Shown: piece after piece, positions 7,951 through 18,200 of the stretch | Layout: each line of letters opens with the position of its first letter | Numbering within the stretch: the stretch's first letter is position 1 | Source of the DNA: Pseudomonas putida | Lineage (GTDB): Bacteria; Pseudomonadota; Gammaproteobacteria; Pseudomonadales; Pseudomonadaceae | Direction of reading: 5' to 3' | Assembly: GCF_001976065.1 (NCBI RefSeq) | Contig: NZ_MNAH01000013.1 | Coordinates: 64,142 to 128,141 of the forward strand | Length of the DNA stretch: 64,000 bases | Position numbers and translations under genes: made by a program | Notes under the pieces: model-generated | Database searches by the model: none | What the model was told of the DNA's origin: nothing | What the model saw: only the letters and a program-made list of their open reading frames with translations

Positions 7951-9771
7951 TCAAGGCTGCCAAACGCTCTTCTCCCCACTCAATTTCCTGTCCAGAAAAC
8001 ACGCCGCGCTGATCAACGCCAAGTGCGTCAGCGCCTGCGGGGTGTTACCCATGTGCCGCGCGTGGCTGTCGAATTCTTCGGCGTACAGCCCCAGCGGGTT
8101 GGCGTACCTGAGCAGTTGTTCGAACTCCAGGTGAGCCTTTTCCACCCGGCCGGCGCGGGCCAGGCATTCGACGTACCAGAAGGAGCATGCGGCGAATGCG
8201 CCTTCGGTGCCGGGCAGGCCGTCGATGTGGTTATCGTCATTGTGGTAGCGGTAGACCATGCCGTCGCGCACCAGGTTTTTCTCGATGGCGTCGAGGGTCG
8301 CGAGCCAGCGCGGGTCCTTGGCGCTGACGAAACGCACCAGCGGCATCAGCAGCATCGAACCGTCGAGGCCGGTGCCGCCGATGTGCTGCACGAAGTGCCC
8401 GCGTTCTTCATTCCAGAAGTTGTCCCAGATGTCCGAGTAGATGGCCTGGCGCGTCTGGTCCCAGCGGGCGAAGGGTGCGGGCAACGAGCGTTTCGAGGCG
8501 AGACGGATCGCCCGGTCCAGGGCGACCCAGCACATCAGTCGCGAGTGCAGGAAGTGGTGCTGTTCGCCGCGCATTTCCCAGATCCCGACGTCCTCCTGCT
8601 GCCAGGTTTCGCAAACCTGGTCGACCACTTTCACGGTGTGCTTCCAGCCCTCGTGGGAAATCGCTTCGCCGTATTTGTTGACCAGGTAAACCGCGTCCAT
8701 CAGCTCGCCGAAAATGTCGAGCTGGACCTGGGCGTAGGCCAGGTTGCCGATGCGCACCGGCGTCGCGCCGCCGTGCCCGGACAGGTGCGTGAGTTCGACT
8801 TCCGGCAGTTCCTGGCGGCCGTCGATGCCATACAGGATATTGAGTTTCATCGGTTTGCCTCGGCAATCGCTGACCCGTCCACGCAACCAGCGCATATACG
8901 CGTTGGCTTCTTCGGTGAAACCCAGGCGCATGAAGGCGTAGACGGTGAACGAGGCGTCGCGGATCCAGGTGTAGCGGTAATCCCAGTTACGCTCGCCGCC
9001 AGTGACTTCCGGCAGGCCAAAGGTCGCTGCGGCGAGGATCGCGCCGTGTTTGCGCGAAGTCAGCAGCTTCATCGCCAGGGCCGAGCGGTTGACCACTTCC
9101 CGCCAGCGGCCGCGATAGTTGGACTGGCCGATCCAGTCACGCCAGAACTTCAGGGTGCGCTCCAGGCACAGCGTGGCGCCTCCTTCCTTGAAGCGCGGAT
9201 CGTCGATGGCGCCCAGCAGGAACTCGGCACTCTGGTCCTGTTTGAGGGTGAATTCGGCAACCGCTGCCTGGTCTTCGATGTGCAAAACCTGATCCGTCGC
9301 CAGGCGCAGGGATGGCTGGTCGGCGGCTTCGAAGATCACGTCCCGTTGATCCAGGCGGGCGAGGGTGCGGGCACGCGCGTAGTCATGGCGCACGGCGCAG
9401 CGCAGGTGAAACGTCGCTTGGCCGCTGACTACCCGAACTCGGCGCATCAGCACGGGCAGGTTGTCTTCGGTGTCCCCAATGGGCAGCAGGTCGGTGATTT
9501 CCACCACGGCGCGATCACTGAGCCAGCGGGTTTGCAGCACGTTGGTATCGGGCAGGTAGATTTGCTCGCGGCGAGCGTCCGGCAAGTCCGGGGATAGCTG
9601 GAAAATCCCGGCCTCGGGCGTGTCCAGCAGCGAACAGAAGATCGACGGGCTGTCGAATTCCGGCCAGCAGAAAAAATCCACGCTGCCTTTGTCGTTGACC
9701 AGCGCGGCGCTGCGCATGTCGCCGATGATGCCGTGGGCGTCGATGGGGCTTTGGTGTTCGTGATCGGGCAT
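7951..9771 (-). CDS. Glycoside hydrolase family 15 (glucoamylase/trehalase-like)
   Basis: A 606-aa cytoplasmic enzyme with the bacterial GH15 layout: an N-terminal beta-sandwich (IDAHGIIGDMRSAALVNDKG, WPEFDSPSIFCSLLD) and an alpha/alpha toroid catalytic half (WDYRYTWIRDASFTVYAF, LSGHGGATPVRIGN, CETWQQEDVGIWEMRG). The Glu in DVGIWEMRG is a candidate catalytic acid, and the second would lie in the C-terminal YAEEFD motif. Such enzymes hydrolyse trehalose or alpha-glucans; the substrate cannot be decided from sequence. The start at MPDHEHQSPIDAHG has GGAG upstream; the ORF extends 41 codons further but that part looks non-coding. No partner gene is adjacent. Confidence 0.88.
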   Translation of the reverse strand: MPDHEHQSPIDAHGIIGDMRSAALVNDKGSVDFFCWPEFDSPSIFCSLLDTPEAGIFQLSPDLPDARREQIYLPDTNVLQTRWLSDRAVVEITDLLPIGDTEDNLPVLMRRVRVVSGQATFHLRCAVRHDYARARTLARLDQRDVIFEAADQPSLRLATDQVLHIEDQAAVAEFTLKQDQSAEFLLGAIDDPRFKEGGATLCLERTLKFWRDWIGQSNYRGRWREVVNRSALAMKLLTSRKHGAILAAATFGLPEVTGGERNWDYRYTWIRDASFTVYAFMRLGFTEEANAYMRWLRGRVSDCRGKPMKLNILYGIDGRQELPEVELTHLSGHGGATPVRIGNLAYAQVQLDIFGELMDAVYLVNKYGEAISHEGWKHTVKVVDQVCETWQQEDVGIWEMRGEQHHFLHSRLMCWVALDRAIRLASKRSLPAPFARWDQTRQAIYSDIWDNFWNEERGHFVQHIGGTGLDGSMLLMPLVRFVSAKDPRWLATLDAIEKNLVRDGMVYRYHNDDNHIDGLPGTEGAFAACSFWYVECLARAGRVEKAHLEFEQLLRYANPLGLYAEEFDSHARHMGNTPQALTHLALISAACFLDRKLSGEKSVWQP

Positions 9772-9851
9772 TGGGGCTCCGAGAGCTGAGGGCCTAACTA
9801 AATAGCTGACTGGTTTTCGCGGGCGGGAGTTCATTTTGCGCTGACTGCTCT

Positions 9852-9883
9852 GGCCCCATCGCCAGCCTGCTGGCGATGGGGCC
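9852..9883. repeat. Single palindromic hairpin (REP-like)
   Basis: A perfect 14-bp stem GGCCCCATCGCCAG with a 4-base loop and its complement, with no T-tract. It lies between the GH15 start and the MFS transporter start. The core resembles the CAGCAGGCTGGCGAT unit seen downstream of pvdA, so it is probably a solitary REP-family element. Confidence 0.65.
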
Positions 9884-9966
9884 TTCACATTCAAGCAACA
9901 ATTGGCTGCTTTCCCCTCAACCAGCGTTTATGGCAATTTGCAGGCCCTTGTCGAGACCACACGCCC

Positions 9967-11139
9967 ATGGCAAACCCCTACCGCGAGCTGTTCAATGCCC
10001 CTGGCAGCGGCGCCTTCGTGCTGGCCGGAATGATCGCGCGCATGCCGATTTCCATGACCGGCATCGGCCTGATCACCATGCTCTCGCAGTTGCAGGGGGG
10101 GTACGGTTTGGCCGGTGCCGTGGCGGCGACGTTCGCGCTGGCCACAGCGTTTTGTGCACCGCAGGTGTCGCGGCTGGTGGACCGTTTTGGTCAGCGCCGG
10201 ATCTTGCCGGTGTCGGCGCTGGTCGGGGGCGGGGCACTGTTGATGGTGCTGCTCTGTACCCGTCTGCAGGCACCCCAGTGGACGTTGTTCGTGTTCGCCG
10301 CGATCGCCGGCTGCATGCCGAGCATGTCGGCGATGGTCCGGGCGCGCTGGACCGAGCTCTATCGCGGCCAACCGCAGTTGCAAACCGCCTATGCCCTGGA
10401 GTCGGTGCTGGATGAAGTCTGCTTCATCGTCGGGCCACCCTTGTCGGTGGGGTTATGCGTGGTGGCGTTCCCCGAGGCTGGGCCGTTGGCGGCGTTGCTG
10501 ATGCTGGCGATCGGGGTCACGGCGTTCGTATTGCAACGCAGCACCGAGCCGCCGGTGCATGCCCATGAAGAACATCACGCTGCATCGATCATCCGCTCCC
10601 TGGACATCCAGTTGCTGATGCTGTTGATGGTCGCCATGGGCACCATCGTCGGGGTGGTGGACGTGGTCAGCGTGGCCTTCGCCCAGCAGCAGGGCCAACC
10701 GGCCGCGGCGAGTATCGTGTTGTCGGTGTATGCGATCGGCTCATGCCTGGCCGGATTGGCATTCGGTGCGTTGCGTTCGAAAGTGCCGCTGCCGCGCCTG
10801 TTTCTCTACGGCGGGGTGGCAACGGCGGTGACGACCTTGCCGTTGCTGCTGGCGATGAACATTCTCGGCTTATCCCTGGCGGTGTTCGTCGCCGGACTGT
10901 TTTTTGCCCCGACCCTGATTGTCGCCATGGCCCTGGTGGAACAGATCGTTCCACCGGCCAAACTCACCGAAGGCCTGACCTGGCTGGTGACCGGGCTGAG
11001 CATCGGCGTGGCGATCGGCGCGGCGGGGTCGGGGTGGCTGGTGGATGCGTTCGGGGCGAGGAGCGGGTTCTGGCTGGCGATCGTGGCGGGGGGCGTCGTC
11101 CTCGGTTCCGCGATCCAAAGCTATCGCCATCTGAAATGA
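9967..11139 (+). CDS. MFS transporter
   Basis: A 390-aa inner-membrane protein with about 12 hydrophobic segments, for example AFVLAGMIARMPISMTGIGL, LPLLLAMNILGLSLAVFVAG and FWLAIVAGGVVLGSAIQSY. The loop VSRLVDRFGQRRILP matches the major facilitator inter-helix 2-3 motif. A central hydrophilic loop (EPPVHAHEEHHAAS) separates the two halves. The substrate is unknown. It lies just before the pyoverdine thioesterase, but a REP pair separates them and no PvdS box precedes it, so a role in siderophore traffic is not supported. The ribosome site is weak. Confidence 0.85.
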   Translation: MANPYRELFNAPGSGAFVLAGMIARMPISMTGIGLITMLSQLQGGYGLAGAVAATFALATAFCAPQVSRLVDRFGQRRILPVSALVGGGALLMVLLCTRLQAPQWTLFVFAAIAGCMPSMSAMVRARWTELYRGQPQLQTAYALESVLDEVCFIVGPPLSVGLCVVAFPEAGPLAALLMLAIGVTAFVLQRSTEPPVHAHEEHHAASIIRSLDIQLLMLLMVAMGTIVGVVDVVSVAFAQQQGQPAAASIVLSVYAIGSCLAGLAFGALRSKVPLPRLFLYGGVATAVTTLPLLLAMNILGLSLAVFVAGLFFAPTLIVAMALVEQIVPPAKLTEGLTWLVTGLSIGVAIGAAGSGWLVDAFGARSGFWLAIVAGGVVLGSAIQSYRHLK

Positions 11140-11149
11140 TCTTTCAACT

Positions 11150-11231
11150 GTGGGAGCGGGCTTGCTCGCGAAGGAGTGGCAGACACAGTGATGTCGCCTG
11201 ACACACCTTCGCGAGCAAACTCGCTCCTACA
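11150..11231. repeat. REP-type inverted repeat pair
   Basis: GTGGGAGCGGGCTTGCTCGC and an inverted, slightly diverged copy (GCGAGCAAACTCGCTCCTAC) separated by about 34 bases. It lies immediately after the MFS transporter and before the pyoverdine promoter. Confidence 0.85.
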
Positions 11232-11246
11232 GGGATACTCATCCGG

Positions 11247-11271
11247 CTAATTCTTTTCGGCGCTCATTCGT
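11247..11271 (+). promoter_or_regulatory. PvdS-type iron-starvation box before the thioesterase
   Basis: CTAAT, 17 bases, then CGT. PvdS-dependent promoters carry TAAAT-N16/17-CGT. This copy has one change in the first element. It lies 34 bases before the GTG start of the thioesterase gene. Confidence 0.7.
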
Positions 11272-11304
11272 TCTCTTTACAGACAACATTTCGAGGTAAG
11301 CCCG

Positions 11305-12039
11305 GTGACCCCGCTGACATTGCTGTGCCTGCCTTATTCCGGCGCGAGCGCCATGGTCTACAGCCGCTGGCGGCGCAAGCTGCCGGAGTGGATCAAGCTG
11401 CAACCGGTGGAACTGCCGGGGCGGGGTGCTCGCTTCGGCGAACCACTGCATACCGACATGCGTCGCCTGGCGCTGCAACTCGCACAGGAACAAAAAACCA
11501 CGCTCAAGGCGCCGTATGCCCTATTCGGCCATAGTCTGGGCGCACTGCTCGCTTGTGAAATGGCCCACGCCTTGCGTGCACTTGGTTGCCCGGAACCGGT
11601 GGCGTTGTTTGCTTCTGGCACGGCCGCGCCAACCCTGCGTGAGGATTACGACCGGGGTTTTGCCGAACCCAAATCCGATGCCGAGCTGATCGAACAACTG
11701 CGCAGTCTCAATGGCACCCGCGAAGAAGTCCTGGCCAATGAAGAGCTGATGAGCCTGACACTGCCGATCCTGCGCGCCGACTTCCAGTTGTGCGGGCGCT
11801 TCGAGCCAGTGCAGCGCCCCTTGCTCAAGTGCCCGGTGCACGTGTTCGGCGGCAAGGCCGACCGCGCCACCACCGAACAATTGATCGGCTGGCGCAAGGA
11901 AACCCACGGCAGCTTTTCCGTGGACATGTTGGCGGGCGGGCATTTTTTCATTCATGAGCATGAGGCCAAGGTGCTCAAGGTGATCAAGGATCAGCTTGAA
12001 GTTCACCATCGGCGGCACGCGATGGCCGCTGTGGTTTAA
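11305..12039 (+). CDS. Type II thioesterase (PvdG-like) of the pyoverdine locus
   Basis: A 244-aa alpha/beta hydrolase of the external thioesterase family that removes wrong or stalled acyl groups from carrier domains. Motifs are LLCLPYSGASAMVYSRW at the N-terminus, VELPGRGARFGE, the nucleophile elbow FGHSLGALLACEMAH (Ser near residue 78) and the C-terminal catalytic His in LAGGHFFIHEHE. Translation appears to start at GTG with GAGGTAA upstream. Its own PvdS box and position before the synthetases tie it to pyoverdine. In P. aeruginosa the comparable pvdG lies beside pvdL, so whether this is the pvdG orthologue or a second copy cannot be told here. Confidence 0.88.
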   Translation: MTPLTLLCLPYSGASAMVYSRWRRKLPEWIKLQPVELPGRGARFGEPLHTDMRRLALQLAQEQKTTLKAPYALFGHSLGALLACEMAHALRALGCPEPVALFASGTAAPTLREDYDRGFAEPKSDAELIEQLRSLNGTREEVLANEELMSLTLPILRADFQLCGRFEPVQRPLLKCPVHVFGGKADRATTEQLIGWRKETHGSFSVDMLAGGHFFIHEHEAKVLKVIKDQLEVHHRRHAMAAVV

Positions 12040-12066
12040 CCCAATCTCAAACATCACCCACCCCCC

Positions 12067-12156
12067 TGTGGGAGCGGGCTTGCCCGCCAATATGGTGTGT
12101 CATTCAACAATGATGTTGGCTGAACCACCGCTTTCGCGAGCAAGCCCGCTCCCACA
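12067..12156. repeat. REP-type inverted repeat pair (imperfect)
   Basis: TGTGGGAGCGGGCTTGCCCG and the inverted GCGAGCAAGCCCGCTCCCAC, separated by about 45 bases. It occupies part of the 256-base gap between the thioesterase and the first synthetase; the rest holds the promoter. Confidence 0.8.
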
Positions 12157-12198
12157 TTCGACTTGCAGCGCCTCTAACTCCTCGGTTACCTCCATCCT

Positions 12199-12217
12199 GA
12201 TAGTTATTCTCATTCGC
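12199..12217. promoter_or_regulatory. Candidate Fur box before the first synthetase
   Basis: The 19 bases match the Fur consensus GATAATGATAATCATTATC at 13 positions by eye. The last base is also the first base of the PvdS box that follows. Most pvd genes are controlled by Fur only through pvdS, so a direct site would be notable. Confidence 0.4.
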
Positions 12218-12240
12218 TAATTTTTCCCGCCTGCATTCGT
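12217..12240 (+). promoter_or_regulatory. PvdS-type iron-starvation box before the synthetase operon
   Basis: CTAAT, 16 bases, then CGT, 56 bases before the synthetase ATG. Same one-base variant as at the thioesterase promoter (CTAAT rather than TAAAT). Confidence 0.7.
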
Positions 12241-12295
12241 TTTATAGGGACGACGCGCCTTTGTGCTTCCTGCCTACTGATCCGGATGCTGAGAA

Positions 12296-15200
12296 ATGAA
12301 TGCTGAAGACTCCTTGAAACTTGCTCGCCGGTTTATCGGGTTGCCCCTGGAAAAGCGCCAGCTGTTCCTTGCGGCCTTGCACAAGGAGGGCGTGGATTTC
12401 GCCCGGTTTCCGATTCCTGCCGGAGTAGAGGCCGAGGATCGCCAGGCGCTGTCGTGCGCCCAGCAACGCATGTGGTTTCTCTGGCGGCTGGACCCGCAAA
12501 GCGGCGCCTACAACTTGCCGGGTGCGGTGCGCCTGAGCGGTCGTCTGAACCTGGCGGCGCTGGAACAGGCATTCGCCAGCCTGGTGGCGCGCCATGAAAC
12601 CTTGCGCACGCTGTTCGCCCCCCAGGCCGACGATAGCCTGCTGCAAGTGCCAGCCACGGCGCCGCTGGTGATCGCCCAGGACGACTTCAGCGCCTTGCCA
12701 GCCAGCGAGCGCGAGAAGGCCGTGGCCGAGGCCGCCGCGCAGCAATCGGTGCTGCCATTCGACCTGGGCACTGGCCCGCTGCTGCGCGTCACAGTGCTCA
12801 AGCTGGCCGAACAGGAACACGTCCTGCTGCTGACCCTGCACCACATCGTGTCCGACGGCTGGTCGATGAACGTGCTGATCGACGAGTTCGTCCGCTGCTA
12901 TGACGCCTTCGATGTCGGCAAACAACCACAACTGGCACCCTTGCCGATCCAGTACAGCGACTACGCCCTGTGGCAACGCCGCTGGCTGGAGGCTGGCGAG
13001 CAGGCGCGCCAACTCGACTATTGGCAAGCGCAGCTGGGCGACGAGCATCCGGTGCTGGAACTGCCCCTCGATCACCCGCGCCCGGCGATGCCGAGCTATC
13101 GCGGCACCCGCTACGAATTCGCCGTCGACGGGCAACTGGCCGAACAACTGCGGGCCACCGCGCAGAAGCACAACATCACTTTGTTCATGCTGCTGCTTGG
13201 CGCCTTTAACGTGCTGCTGCACCGCTACACCGGGCAGACCGACCTGCGAGTCGGCGTGCCGATCGCCAACCGCAACCGCGCCGAAATCGAAGGGCTGATC
13301 GGTTTCTTCGTCAACACCCAGGTGCTGCGCACGCAACTGGACGGGCAAACCCGGGTCGACGAACTGCTGCGGCGCATCAAGGAAACCGCGCTGGGCGCCC
13401 AGGCTCACCAGGACCTGCCATTCGAGCGCCTGGTCGAAGCGCTGAAACTGGAACGCAGCCTCAGCCACACGCCGCTGTTCCAGGTGATGTACAACCATCA
13501 GCCGCAGGTCGCGGATATCTCCACGGTGACCACGGCGTCCGGCCTGGCACTGGGCATGATCGAGTGGCAAGGGCGTACCACGCAGTTCGACCTGACCCTC
13601 GACACCTACGAGAAAGGCGGCAAGCTGCACGCCGCGCTGACCTACGCCAACGACCTGTTCGACGCCGCGACCATTGCGCGCATGGCGCAACACTGGACGC
13701 GCTTGCTGCAAGGCATGGTCAGCGATTCGCAACAGTGCATCAGTGATTTGCCTCTGCTGGAGCAGGCCGAATACCAGCGCATCGTCCACGACTGGAACCG
13801 CGCTGATGAAAGCTTTGCGCAGGATCTGTGCATTCATCAGCTGATCAGCCAGCAAGTGGCTGCAAGTCCTGATGAATTGGCCGTGACCTTTGCGGACAAG
13901 CAACTGACCTACAACCAACTCGACCAGCAAGCCAATCGCCTGGCCCACAAGCTGATCGAACTCGGCATCGGCCCGGAAGTGCGGGTCGGCGTGGCCATGC
14001 AGCGTTCCGAGCAACTGCTGGTCGCCTTGCTCGCGGTGCTCAAGGCTGGTGGCGCCTACGTGCCGCTGGATCCGGATTATCCGGCCGAGCGGGTCGCCTA
14101 CATGCTCGAAGACAGCCGCGCGCGGGTGCTGGTCACGCAGCGGGCCGTCGCCGAATCGTTGAGCGTGAGCGCAGACACTCAAGTCCTGCTGATGGACGAG
14201 ATCCAGTCGCTAGCCGCCTACCCGCAAAGCGCCCCGGTCACCCGCGTCACCCCGGACAACCTGGCCTACGTGATCTACACCTCCGGCTCCACCGGAAAAC
14301 CCAAGGGCGTGGCGATTGCCCATCGCAACGTCCTGGCGCTGATCGACTGGTCCGGATCGGTGTACTGCCGCGACGACATCCAGGGCGTGCTGGCCTCGAC
14401 GTCGGTGTGTTTCGACCTGTCGGTCTGGGAGCTGTTCGTCACCCTGGCCAACGGTGGGTCGCTGATCATCGCCCGCAACGCCCTGGAATTGCCGCACCTG
14501 CCGGCCCGGGATCACGTGCGCCTGATCAACACCGTGCCGTCGGCGATCAACGCGCTGCAACGCGACGGGCAGATCCCGCCGAGCGTGCGCATCATCAACC
14601 TGGCCGGTGAGCCGTTGAAGCAGAGCCTGGTGGAGGCGCTGTATCAACAGCCGACCGTCGAGCATGTCTACGATCTGTACGGCCCGTCGGAAGACACCAC
14701 CTATTCCACCTGGACCCGTCGCGAAGCCGGTGGCTGCGCCAGCATCGGCCGCCCGCTCAAGCACACCGCCAGTTATCTGCTCGACGCCGACCTGCAACCG
14801 GTGCCCCAGGGCGTGTCCGCCGAGCTGTACCTGAGTGGCGCGGGCATCACCCGTGGTTACCTCGCACGGCCGGGCCTGACCGCAGAAAAGTATGTCCCCA
14901 ACCCGTTTTCCAGCACCGGCGAACGCCTGTACCGCACCGGCGACCTGACCCGCTATCAGGCCGAGGGCACCCTGCAATACGTCGGCCGTGTCGACCATCA
15001 GGTCAAGGTCCGTGGCTTCCGTATCGAGCTGGGGGAAATCGAAGCGCGGCTGTTGCAGCAGGAGGCGGTGCGCGAACTCGCGGTGCTGGCCCAGGACGGC
15101 GCCAGCGGTCAGCACCTGGTGGCCTACATCGTGCCCAACGATTCGGCAGTGCTCGGCGACAGCGATGGGCAAGCGACCCTGCGTGAATCCCTGAAAGCCG

Positions 15201-18200
15201 CACTGCGCCAGCACCTGCCGGACTACATGGTCCCGGCGTTCCTGCTGTTCCTCGGGCAACTGCCGTTGACCCCCAACGGCAAGCTCGACCGCAAGGCGTT
15301 GCCAGCGGTGGACGGCAGCCAGCAGCAACGCGAACACGTCGCGCCACGCAGTGCCCTGGAAAAGCTCCTCGCCGCGATCTGGCAGGACGTGTTGGCCATC
15401 GACAACGTCGGCCTGGAAGACAATTTCTTCGAACTGGGCGGCGACTCCATCGTCTCGATGCAAGTGGTCAGCCGCGCGCGCCAGGCCGGCATCCTGCTCA
15501 GCCCCAAGGATCTATTCCAGCACCAGACCATCCGCAGCCTCGCCCAAGCGGCACGCACTGGTGAGCAATCGCAGGTCGATCAAGGCCCGGCGGGTGGCGC
15601 CGTGGCGCTGGCGCCGGTGCAACAATGGTTCTTCGAACAAGACATCCCCGAGCGCCAGCATTGGAACCAGTCGCTGTTGCTGATTGCGCGCGAGCCGTTG
15701 AACGTCGAGGTGCTGGATCGCGCCCTGGAACAATTGCTCACCCAACACGACAGCCTGCGCCTGCGTTATGCACAGGTAGAAAGCGGGTGGCAGCAAACCT
15801 ACTCAGCCCCGACCGCGGAGTCAGTGCTGTGGCAACGTCAGGCGCAATCGGTCGAGCAGCTCAACGCCCTGTGCGACGAAGCCCAGCGCAGTCTCGACCT
15901 GCAAAATGGCCCCTTGCTGCGCGCGCTGTGGGTGGCGATGGCTGATGGCTCTGAACGTTTGCTGCTGGTGATCCACCACCTGGCGGTGGACGGCGTGTCC
16001 TGGCGCGTGCTGCTCGAAGACCTGCAGCACTTCTACAACGGCGGTGCCGCACCGGCGAAAACCAGCAGCTATCAGCGCTGGGTCGCGCGCTTGCAGGATC
16101 ATCTGCCAGCCTTCGAACACAGCCGCGGCCACTGGCACGCCCAACTGCAACACGCACCAAAAGACCTGCCCTGCGAGCGCCCGGACGGCGCCCTGGAAAA
16201 CCGCTTCGAGCACAAACTCGAACTCAAGTTCGACACCGAGCAAACCCGCAAGCTGCTGCAACAGGCCCCGGCGGCTTACCGCACCCAGGTCAACGACCTG
16301 CTGCTGACCACGCTGGCCCGCACCGTTTGCCGCTGGAGCGGGCAGGGCAGCACGCTGATCCAGCTCGAAGGCCATGGCCGCGAAGACCTGTTCGACGACG
16401 TCGACCTGACCCGCAGCGTCGGCTGGTTCACCAGCCTGTTCCCGGTCAACCTGACACCCGCCTTTGAGCTCGGCGCATCGATCAAATCCATCAAGGAGCA
16501 ATTGCGCAACGTCTCGGACAAAGGCCTGGGCTACGGCGCTCTGCGCTACCTCGGTACGCCTGAAGTACGCGCCGAACTGGCGGCACTGGCGCAACCGCGT
16601 ATCACCTTCAATTACCTGGGGCAGTTCGACCGGCAGTTCGATGAAGGCGCGTTGTTCACCCCGTCCACCGAAGGCAACGGCATCGCCCAGGACCCGACGG
16701 CACCCCTGGGCAACTGGCTGGTGGTCGAAGGCCGGGTCTATGGCGGTGAGCTGTCCCTGAGCTGGGGCTTCAGCCGCGAGATGTTCGACACCGCGACCAT
16801 CCAGCGGCTGGCTGACGATTACGCGCTGCAGCTCAACGCCTTGATCGAGCACTGCTGCACGCTGCCGGCACCGCAGGCCACACCTTCGGACTTCCCGTTG
16901 GCGCGGATCGATCAGGCGCAGCTCGATGCATTGCCGATGAATGTCGCGGCCCTCGAAGACCTCTACCCGCTGTCGCCGATGCAGCAGGGCATGCTCTTTC
17001 ACACCCTGTACGAGCCGCAGGTCGGCGCCTACATCAGCCAGCTGCGCCTGGACATCGGCGGCCTGGACAGCGAGCGCTTCGCTCGCTCCTGGCAGGCGGC
17101 GCTCGAGCGTCACGACATCCTGCGCAGCAGCTTCCACTGGCAAGGCCTGGACGTTGCACATCAGGCGATAACCCGTCAGGTGACGTTGCCGCTGCAAGTG
17201 CTGGAAGCAACCGATACCGACGCCCTGGCCGATGCCGAACGTGCGCAAGGTTTCGAGCTGGGCACGGCACCGCTGTTTCGCTTGAAACTGGTGCGTATCG
17301 GCACGGACGCCTGGCACCTGATCTACACCAGCCACCATATCCTGATGGACGGCTGGAGCAACGCGCAGTTGCTCGCCGAAGTCATCCAGCGCTACGCCGC
17401 CGGGCAATCGCTGCCGGCGCCAATGGGGCAGTACCGCGATTACCTGGGCTGGTTGCAGCAGCAATCGACCGTCGCTGGCGAGCAGTTCTGGAAGGCTGCC
17501 CTGGCACCACTTGAAGCACCGACGCTGCTGGCCGAAGCCTTGCGTCCACCGGTCGGCGGCGAGGGCAGCGGGGAGCATCGCGTAGCCCTCGACAGCTGTG
17601 CGACCCAGCGCCTGGCCGAGTTCGCCCGGCAGCAGAAAGTCACCCTCAACACCGTGCTGCAAGCGGCGTGGAGCCTGTTGCTGCAGCGCTACACCGGCCA
17701 GGATTGCGTGGTGTTCGGCGCCACAGTGGCCGGGCGTTCGGCACCGTTGCCGGGCATCGAAGAGCAACTCGGGCTGTTCATCAACACGCTGCCGCTGGTG
17801 TGCGCGATGGCACCGGAGCAGAGCGTCAGCCAGTGGCTCGGCGAGTTGCAAGGCCTGAACCTAGCCATGCGCGAGTTCGAGCATGTGCCGCTGTACGACA
17901 TTCAGGGCTGGGCGGGGCAGCAGGGCTCGGCGCTGTTCGACAGTTTGCTGGTGTTCGAAAACTTCCCGGTCGCCCAAGCGCTGAAGCAGGGCGCACCGGC
18001 AGGGTTGTCGTTCGGCAATTTGCATAACCACGAACGCACCCATTATCCGCTGACCCTGGGCATCGAAATGGGCGAAGCCCTGAGCCTGGATTTCAGCTAC
18101 GACGCGGCGCGTTTCAGCGCCACTCAAGTCGCCCAACTGTCGGCCAATTTGCAACACCTGCTGACGCAATTGGTGGCCTCGCCGGACGCGGCGCTGGGTG

